This document shows positions 61,675 through 64,000 of a stretch of 64,000 nucleotides of DNA, in pieces. Within the stretch, counting starts at the first letter, position 1; the number at the start of each line of letters is the position of its first letter. Below the pieces are notes generated by a model that was not told the DNA's origin, did no database searches, and saw nothing but the letters and a program-made list of their open reading frames with translations. Both the position numbers and the translations under genes were made by a program. Source of the stretch: Enterobacter cancerogenus (GTDB lineage Bacteria > Pseudomonadota > Gammaproteobacteria > Enterobacterales > Enterobacteriaceae); the NCBI RefSeq assembly GCF_019047785.1, contig NZ_CP077290.1, positions 310,001 through 374,000 of the forward strand, written 5' to 3'.

Positions 61675-62571
61675 ATGAACGCACTACTGTACGGGCTGGT
61701 GGTTATCATCTGGGGAACCACCTGGATCGCCATTTTTCTGCAACAGGGGCCGGTTGCGGCGCCCGTGTCGATTTTCTGGCGCTTCGCCGTCGCCAGCGCC
61801 ACGATGATGATCGTACTGGTTACCCTGCGTCGCTTGCGCAGGCTGGCGGTACGGGATCACCTCTTCTGCGTACTTCAGGGATGTTGCGTCTTCTGTTTCA
61901 ACTTCTGGTGTTTTTACACCGCGGCGGCGCATATCAACACCGGGCTGGAGTCAGTTATCTTCTCGATGGCAGTGCTGTATAACGCCATTAACAGCTTCAT
62001 CTTCTTCGGGCAGCGCCCGCCGGCACGATTCTGGACGGCAGCCGCGCTGGGCCTGACGGGAATTGTCACCCTCTTCTGGGACGATCTGCTGGCGAGCGGC
62101 TGGAGCGCCTCGCTGCTGACCGGGATTGGCCTTTCAGCGCTTGGTACCTATGGGTTCTCGCTGGGCAATATGATCAGTATGCGTCATCAGCGCAACGGGC
62201 TGGAAACCATGACGACCAACGCCTGGGCGATGCTTTACGGAACGGTAATCATGGGCGTCATTGCGTTGTTCCGCGGCGATAGCTTTGTGCCGGAGTGGAC
62301 GGTGACCTACCTGGGCGCTCTGCTGTATCTTGCCCTGTTCGGATCGGTAATTGCGTTTGGCGCGTACTTTACGCTGGTGGGACGCATCGGCCCCGGGAAA
62401 GCGGCTTACAGTACGCTGCTGTTTCCACTGGTGGCGTTGACTATCTCAACATTTTACGAGGGGTATGTCTGGCACATGAATGGGATCGTGGGGTTAGTGC
62501 TGATCCTGGGCGGGAATATGGTGATGTTTACGAAACCGGAGACCTGGTTCAGACGTCTGCGGATGGCGTGA
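61675..62571 (+). CDS. EamA/DMT-family permease
   Basis: 298-residue drug/metabolite transporter with ten helices in two repeats. The opening MNALLYGLVVIIWGTTWIAI and SIFWRFAVASATMM match the EamA signature; C-terminus is GGNMVMFTKPETWF. AGAGGAACA precedes the start. Likely metabolite exporter under the adjacent AraC protein. Confidence 0.85.
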   Translation: MNALLYGLVVIIWGTTWIAIFLQQGPVAAPVSIFWRFAVASATMMIVLVTLRRLRRLAVRDHLFCVLQGCCVFCFNFWCFYTAAAHINTGLESVIFSMAVLYNAINSFIFFGQRPPARFWTAAALGLTGIVTLFWDDLLASGWSASLLTGIGLSALGTYGFSLGNMISMRHQRNGLETMTTNAWAMLYGTVIMGVIALFRGDSFVPEWTVTYLGALLYLALFGSVIAFGAYFTLVGRIGPGKAAYSTLLFPLVALTISTFYEGYVWHMNGIVGLVLILGGNMVMFTKPETWFRRLRMA

Positions 62572-62574
62572 AAA

Positions 62575-62601
62575 ATAAGGCCTGCACATTGCAGGCCTTA
62601 T
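62575..62601. terminator. Bidirectional terminator between the DMT and DUF3313 genes
   Basis: A perfect 12-bp stem ATAAGGCCTGCA/TGCAGGCCTTAT with a 3-nt loop; on the minus strand it runs into TTTTTC, on the plus strand into a weaker tract. Main use is the minus-strand lipoprotein gene. Confidence 0.85.
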
Positions 62602-62604
62602 CCA

Positions 62605-63279
62605 TTATTTCGCAGTCTTATTCACATCAAACATGGTGGCGTCCGTCGCCATGTCATCAACCACCTGCTTCAGCGTCTGGAAGGTCAGCGGCGTATTTTC
62701 ATTCGCCAGCTCTTTCCCTTCTCCTTTACGAACCACCTTCACCACCGGTTTGTTGGTGGCGGCATCAATCAGCTCACCTTCAAAGAACAGATGCGTGTCC
62801 ATGGTGCGATGCCCGGTCGCCATCTGCGTGCCGGCCACGACCAGCGCAACAGGAACCACTTCGTAGAACTGCAGCCCCTCTTTCTGCGAGCTGACGCCGG
62901 TGATTGCGCCACGGAAGATCAGGCTGTGTTTACCCGGGGTGGTGACAATCTGTTTACGCTGGGCAACGGCCGCTTTCAGCTTGTCGTTGGTGTAATTGCG
63001 CAACTCATCAAGCGTGCGTTTACCAATCTGCGTAGTGGGTTTGGGTTCCGGATAATAGGTAATCGGCGTCCAGATAATGCTGTCGTAATTATCGGGGTTA
63101 TACGACGGATCTACCCAACGCAGCGTGGGTTTCCCCGTCGCAGACGTTGTTTGTTGCAAGCCAGAGTAGTCTTTTAAAAAACCAGAAAACTGGTCAGGTG
63201 CTGCGACTTTAGAGGCACAGCCCGCCATTGCCAAAAGGCCGGAGAGCAACGCGACCTTAAACAGGGAATGAGTACGCAT
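62605..63279 (-). CDS. DUF3313-family outer-membrane lipoprotein
   Basis: 224-residue lipoprotein of the DUF3313 family. Signal MRTHSLFKVALLSGLLAMAGC ends in the lipobox MAGC, here read as MRTHSLFKVALL and SGLLAMAGC. The mature part contains FSGFLKDYSGL, which opens many DUF3313 proteins, and LTFQTLKQVVDDMA near the end. The ATG at 63279 is chosen because the longer open frame precedes the signal. Function unknown. Confidence 0.85.
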   Translation of the reverse strand: MRTHSLFKVALLSGLLAMAGCASKVAAPDQFSGFLKDYSGLQQTTSATGKPTLRWVDPSYNPDNYDSIIWTPITYYPEPKPTTQIGKRTLDELRNYTNDKLKAAVAQRKQIVTTPGKHSLIFRGAITGVSSQKEGLQFYEVVPVALVVAGTQMATGHRTMDTHLFFEGELIDAATNKPVVKVVRKGEGKELANENTPLTFQTLKQVVDDMATDATMFDVNKTAK

Positions 63280-63375
63280 GATGGGATTCCAGGTTATCTG
63301 CAAGTATGCAGTTGAAGTTATAGCAAAAAAGGGGGCGTCTGTTGTGGCAAAAAATGACGATGGCAGCACAAAATG

Positions 63376-63404
63376 CGAAAAGATTGCCCGGCGCGCCGGG
63401 CAAT
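63376..63404 (-). terminator. Terminator after the peptide-binding protein gene
   Basis: A 22-bp perfect palindrome (63383-63404: ATTGCCCGGCG and its complement) followed on the minus strand by CTTTT. It lies 8 bp past the stop. Confidence 0.82.
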
Positions 63405-63411
63405 TCAGATA

Positions 63412-64000
63412 TTACTTATTCATATCCACCTGCCAGAACAGATGTTTGCCAAACGGGTCAATTTCGTAGCCTGTCACCTCTTTTCGCACCGGCTCGAAAA
63501 TGGTGGAATGCGCAATCATCACGGCGGGCATCTGGTCGTGCATCATCTGCTGTGCCTCTTTATACAGCGCGACACGTTTATCGCGATCGGTTATCGATTT
63601 TGCTTCGGCGATAACCTTGTCGAACGGCTTATAGCACCACCTGGCCGAGTTCGACCCGCCATTCGCCGAGGTACAGGTAAAGAGCGGCCCGAAGAAGTTG
63701 TCCGGATCTCCCGTCGCGGTGGTCCAGCCCATCAACGCCGCCTGATGTTCACCGCCCTTCACGCGCTTGAGGTATTCCCCCCACTCATACGTCACGATTT
63801 TGGTCTGCACGCCGATCTTCGCCCAGTCTGCCTGAATCATCTCTGCCATGCGTTTGGCGTTGGGGTTGTACGGACGCTGCACCGGCATCGCCCACAGATC
63901 GATGCTTACCCCGTTGGCGAATCCGGCCTCTTTTAAGAGCGCTTTTGCCTTCTCAGGATCCCAGGCGTAATCCTTGAGCTTATCGTCCGCGCTCCAGACG
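63412..64000 (-). CDS. DppA-like periplasmic peptide-binding protein (5' partial)
   Basis: C-terminal part (about 196 residues) of an ABC transporter substrate-binding protein of SBP family 5, close to DppA but not identical. The frame is open to the window edge, so the start lies outside. Conserved are LWAMPVQRPYNPNAKRMAEM, VTYEWGEYLKRVKGGEH, GDPDNFFGPLFTC with SARWCYKPFD (paired Cys) and HSTIFEPVRKEVTGYEIDP. The E. coli DppA tail differs, so this is likely a paralogue; its substrate could be dipeptide, heme or murein peptide. Confidence 0.85.
   Translation of the reverse strand, partial: VWSADDKLKDYAWDPEKAKALLKEAGFANGVSIDLWAMPVQRPYNPNAKRMAEMIQADWAKIGVQTKIVTYEWGEYLKRVKGGEHQAALMGWTTATGDPDNFFGPLFTCTSANGGSNSARWCYKPFDKVIAEAKSITDRDKRVALYKEAQQMMHDQMPAVMIAHSTIFEPVRKEVTGYEIDPFGKHLFWQVDMNK

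Noticed and set aside
1..64000. Mobile elements, prophage, tRNA, rRNA, CRISPR arrays
   Set aside because: No transposase, integrase, repeat-spacer array or RNA gene signature was seen; only REP-type repeats and regulatory dyads were found.

Overview
The window is a 64 kb piece of a chromosome from an enterobacterium of the Enterobacter cloacae group or a close relative (Enterobacter, Leclercia, Lelliottia). The evidence is moderately high GC, near-identity of many predicted proteins to remembered E. coli or Klebsiella proteins (MarRAB, MarC, SotB, EamA, Sad, GlsB, YneG, DgcF, UxaB, RlhA, SutR, YdcO, Tam, HipBA, ZinT, AroY), E. coli-like gene order around the mar locus, and REP-type intergenic repeats. 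I saw no rRNA, tRNA, CRISPR array, prophage or insertion sequence. No stretch longer than 300 bp lacks a gene.

Layout. 1-3.1 kb: a periplasmic thiol-redox operon, scsB (cut by the window edge)-scsC-dsbG. 3.1-8.2 kb: digH with a small VF530 gene, then aroY (non-oxidative hydroxybenzoate decarboxylase) divergent from a LysR gene, then a short-chain dehydrogenase. 8.4-14.8 kb: treZ-treY-treX, which convert glycogen or maltodextrin to trehalose. 14.8-18.3 kb: a winged-helix regulator divergent from an uncharacterised DUF969-DUF979-DUF2891 operon, with a 51-bp nested palindrome between them. 18.3-23.5 kb: an MFS pump and its LysR, then a four-helix membrane protein followed by an exported PQQ dehydrogenase, which looks like a glucose dehydrogenase split into two proteins. 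23.6-26.1 kb: hipBA with three regularly spaced HipB operators, and a DeoR-type regulator. 26.2-32.6 kb: a NudK-like Nudix hydrolase, tam, a DipZ-like membrane oxidoreductase, a two-component system, an exported alpha/beta hydrolase and an acetyltransferase.

32.7-53 kb follows the E. coli yneE-uxaB-dgcF-yneG-glsB-sad-yneJ-sotB-marC-marRAB-eamA-ydeE order. The extra genes in it are an acetyltransferase and two diguanylate cyclases between uxaB and dgcF, a chemoreceptor between glsB and sad, and a PhzF-family gene before sotB. 52.4-56.4 kb: zinT with a Zur box, a MetE-like methionine synthase with tandem MetJ boxes, a rhodanese and its divergent ftrA regulator, and a small lipoprotein. 56.6-64 kb: yncJ, rlhA, sutR/ydcO with twin operators, an AraC regulator divergent from a DMT permease, a DUF3313 lipoprotein, and the 3' part of a DppA-like peptide-binding protein.

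How the genes work together. Several themes recur: periplasmic redox (ScsBC, DsbG, DipZ), stress carbohydrate metabolism, c-di-GMP and chemotactic signalling, zinc and methionine homeostasis, and drug efflux under MarA. The least described elements are the DUF969/979/2891 operon, the bipartite quinoprotein, and a GATACA-repeat motif that may link the two-component system to three promoters. Functions assigned by recognition rest on remembered homologues and were not checked against a database.
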